A DNA stretch of 15,522 bases from Acidobacteriaceae bacterium (lineage in GTDB: Bacteria; Acidobacteriota; Terriglobia; Bryobacterales; Bryobacteraceae), in NCBI GenBank assembly GCA_019245255.1, contig JAFARV010000317.1, forward strand, positions 1 to 15,522, in the 5' to 3' direction. This document shows, piece after piece, positions 14,021 to 15,522 of this stretch. Under the pieces are notes generated by a model that saw only the letters and a list, made by a program, of their open reading frames with translations, was not told where the DNA came from and searched no databases. The position numbers were made by a program, and so were the translations under genes. Numbering within the stretch: position 1 is the first letter of the stretch; every line of letters begins with the position of its first letter.

Positions 14021-14046
14021 GGGCGTGCGCGCCAGCGCGCTCGCCC
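14021..14046. repeat. Strong GC-rich inverted repeat after the TonB receptor gene
   Basis: GGGCGTGCGCG (14021-14031) and CGCGCTCGCCC (14036-14046) pair over 11 positions with a single T-T mismatch, around the loop CCAG. It starts 29 bases after the receptor stop codon and is the strongest hairpin in the gap before the fucosidase gene. No T-run follows on the minus strand, so a Rho-independent terminator is not proven; partial termination, 3'-end protection of the receptor mRNA or a REP-like element are alternatives. Confidence 0.5.
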
Positions 14047-14075
14047 CTAAGGTCGCATCGAACTACGCACTTAGC

Positions 14076-15521
14076 CTAGAAAGAGAACCGCGCACCCATA
14101 GTGATGACACGCGCGGCAAGCGCAGCCGTATCTTGTCCAAAGTTCGAGTTCGCGATGTTGTTTGATATTGTGGCCGGATTGAAGTTCAGAAGATTGAATA
14201 CGTTGTACGCATCAACTCGGAACTCAAACCGGGCATTCTCGCCGAGTATGGGCAGCTTTGGCAGACCAAAGCCCTTCGACACCGTTAAATCCACGTCCCG
14301 ATAATCTGGTCCGTTGAGTGAGTTGCGGGCGACACCCGGGCTCTGAGGCAGTGCCGACCCATATCCGCTAGAGAAAGGAGTGTAAGTCGGAATTGAAAAG
14401 TAGGCGGTACCACCCTTGGGATAGTTCGAGCCGGTTTTGAACTGATCGTTACTTGTGCTGCTCCCCGCGCCGCCCAAATACGCGGCAGGGAACAGCGTCG
14501 TATAGTTGCAGGTTGAGCAATACAGGCTTCCGTTGATCACGCTGGTAACAGGACTCCATGGGAACCCCGAGTGAATATTGAAGATGCCGCTGATCGTCCA
14601 GCCGCCCACAATCTTTTCCGCCCAATTCTTAGAACCGTGGAACAGGATAGGCTGCCAGGTGCCAAACAGCTTGAACGCTTTGCTGATGTTGTAATCGCAG
14701 CGCCCTTCGTCCAGACGGAGATTGTACGGGTAAGGCTGCTCATAATAAGGGCCGGAACTGGTATCGATGCACTTGGACCAAGTGAATTGCGTCTCGGCCG
14801 AGAATTGCTGTCCGAACTGATGCTTTACGTCGGCAATCATGGCGTTGTAGTGACCGTAGCCATTCAGATTCCAGTAGTCGCCGCCGCCGATCTGGGGATT
14901 CAATGCATAGCCCAAAGCCGCAGGAACGGCATTCGGGTCCTCGTGGAAATTGATGTTACGCGACAAGGTGCCTTGATAGCCCAGCATCGCTATCCAGTTA
15001 TGACCCAGATCGTATTGCGCATCGACGGAGTAGTGGTGCACGCGCGTGGTCGGAAACCTATACGGAAAGAGAGTGACGTTGACCTGGGCACCGCTGGCAG
15101 GCAGTCCATTCGGGCCAAATGCCGAAATAGTGTTCGGATTGACCGGGTAACTGGTCAAAGAGTGCACGTTCGCCGCGATAGCGTAAACGATACCGGGGTT
15201 GGGCGAGGTGGGCGTGGACTCAGTGAAGGTGGGGGACACCACCAGCCCGGGGTTTCCCCCGACGTTGGCCGAAAGCGCGATTTCTTCCTGGTTATAGTTC
15301 AAACCATAACCGCCGCGCACCACAAGTTTGTCCTTGAAGAGAGACGGACTCCAAGCGAAACCAAGCTGCGGTCCCAGGTTATTCCACTGCGGTCTCCAGG
15401 ATTCCCCGTCGCGGACAGTTAAACCTGTTAAGAAGTTTGACCCCGCACCCGGGTAGGCTATAAACAAATTACCCTGCGTGTCCGACAGCGCGCCGAAGTA
15501 GGACCCCCGCAGCCCGAGATT
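14076..15521 (-). CDS. TonB-dependent receptor, C-terminal beta-barrel part (5' end missing)
   Basis: The frame is open from the window edge to the TAG at 14076-14078, giving 481 residues; the signal peptide, any carboxypeptidase-regulatory-like domain, the plug and the early barrel lie outside. Seen: alternating barrel strands with aromatic girdles (NNLGPQLGFAWSPSLFKDKL, VVRGGYGLNYNQEE, VHHYSVDAQYDLGHNWIAML, FSAETQFTWSKCIDTSSG, GWTISGIFNIHSGFPWSP, FEFRVDAYNVFNLLNF) and a C-terminus VITMGARFSF ending in phenylalanine, the usual outer-membrane assembly signal. This is the Oar-like receptor type that is abundant in Acidobacteriota. Family knowledge: such receptors import large or scarce substrates, often oligosaccharides, using TonB energy. 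The substrate is unknown; the fucosidase gene behind it makes a fucose-bearing glycan a reasonable guess. Confidence 0.93.
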   Translation of the reverse strand, partial: NLGLRGSYFGALSDTQGNLFIAYPGAGSNFLTGLTVRDGESWRPQWNNLGPQLGFAWSPSLFKDKLVVRGGYGLNYNQEEIALSANVGGNPGLVVSPTFTESTPTSPNPGIVYAIAANVHSLTSYPVNPNTISAFGPNGLPASGAQVNVTLFPYRFPTTRVHHYSVDAQYDLGHNWIAMLGYQGTLSRNINFHEDPNAVPAALGYALNPQIGGGDYWNLNGYGHYNAMIADVKHQFGQQFSAETQFTWSKCIDTSSGPYYEQPYPYNLRLDEGRCDYNISKAFKLFGTWQPILFHGSKNWAEKIVGGWTISGIFNIHSGFPWSPVTSVINGSLYCSTCNYTTLFPAAYLGGAGSSTSNDQFKTGSNYPKGGTAYFSIPTYTPFSSGYGSALPQSPGVARNSLNGPDYRDVDLTVSKGFGLPKLPILGENARFEFRVDAYNVFNLLNFNPATISNNIANSNFGQDTAALAARVITMGARFSF

Positions 15522-15522
15522 G

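Noticed and set aside
14571..15422. A 283-codon open frame on the + strand opposite the TonB receptor.
   Set aside because: No motif or ribosome binding site, and the receptor frame is supported by barrel strands and a C-terminal phenylalanine signal.
1..15522. Search by eye for defence systems, CRISPR repeats, transposases, phage genes, tRNA or rRNA.
   Set aside because: None seen; all large frames match housekeeping, envelope or carbohydrate-use families, so no new immune or mobile system is claimed.

Overview
The window is a dense, ordinary-looking bacterial chromosomal segment with moderately high GC. It carries 13 supported protein genes, two of them cut by the window edges. No RNA gene, insertion sequence, CRISPR array or phage gene was seen. 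Gene content suggests an Acidobacteriota (Terriglobia-type) genome: a large TonB-dependent receptor of the Oar-like style with a GH29 fucosidase behind it, a fused YncE-propeller/phosphoesterase, a long RNase R, and the rimO-yacG-pgpA-cinA neighbourhood. This assignment is inference from family resemblance, as there is no rRNA or marker phylogeny in the window.

Region 1 (2-4108, + strand) is a compact cluster. It holds the 3' part of rimO (ribosomal protein S12 methylthiotransferase), yacG (gyrase-inhibitor-type zinc protein), pgpA (phosphatidylglycerophosphatase A, starting at a GTG that overlaps the yacG stop), an IPT/TIG + NHL-propeller protein of unknown role, and cinA (NMN-deamidase/competence-damage protein). 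Spacings are from a few bases to 15 bases, so co-transcription is likely.

Region 2 (4169-7806 and on to 11825, - strand) reads from right to left. RNase R (rnr) is followed by glutamine-dependent NAD+ synthetase (nadE), then by an exported YncE-propeller/phosphoesterase whose start overlaps the nadE stop (ATGA). After a 65-base gap come a zinc-ribbon PspC protein, a four-helix membrane protein of unknown family and a 61-residue single-helix membrane protein that appears translationally coupled to it. This group meets cinA tail to tail, with a strong inverted repeat at the junction.

Region 3 (11826-15521). A 47-base divergent spacer separates rnr from a small adenosine-specific-kinase-family gene on the + strand. 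That gene's stop codon abuts the stop of a convergent GH29 alpha-L-fucosidase with a Tat-like signal. Upstream of the fucosidase on the same strand is the C-terminal half of a TonB-dependent receptor. The 157-base gap between them holds a GC-rich 11-base-pair hairpin and a second short hairpin. The receptor and fucosidase may form a small glycan-uptake and degradation unit.

I did not find a clearly new system. The least explained parts are the two-gene small membrane protein pair, the IPT-NHL protein inserted between pgpA and cinA, and the close coupling of NAD synthetase to an exported phosphoesterase. No gene-free stretch exceeds 300 bases.
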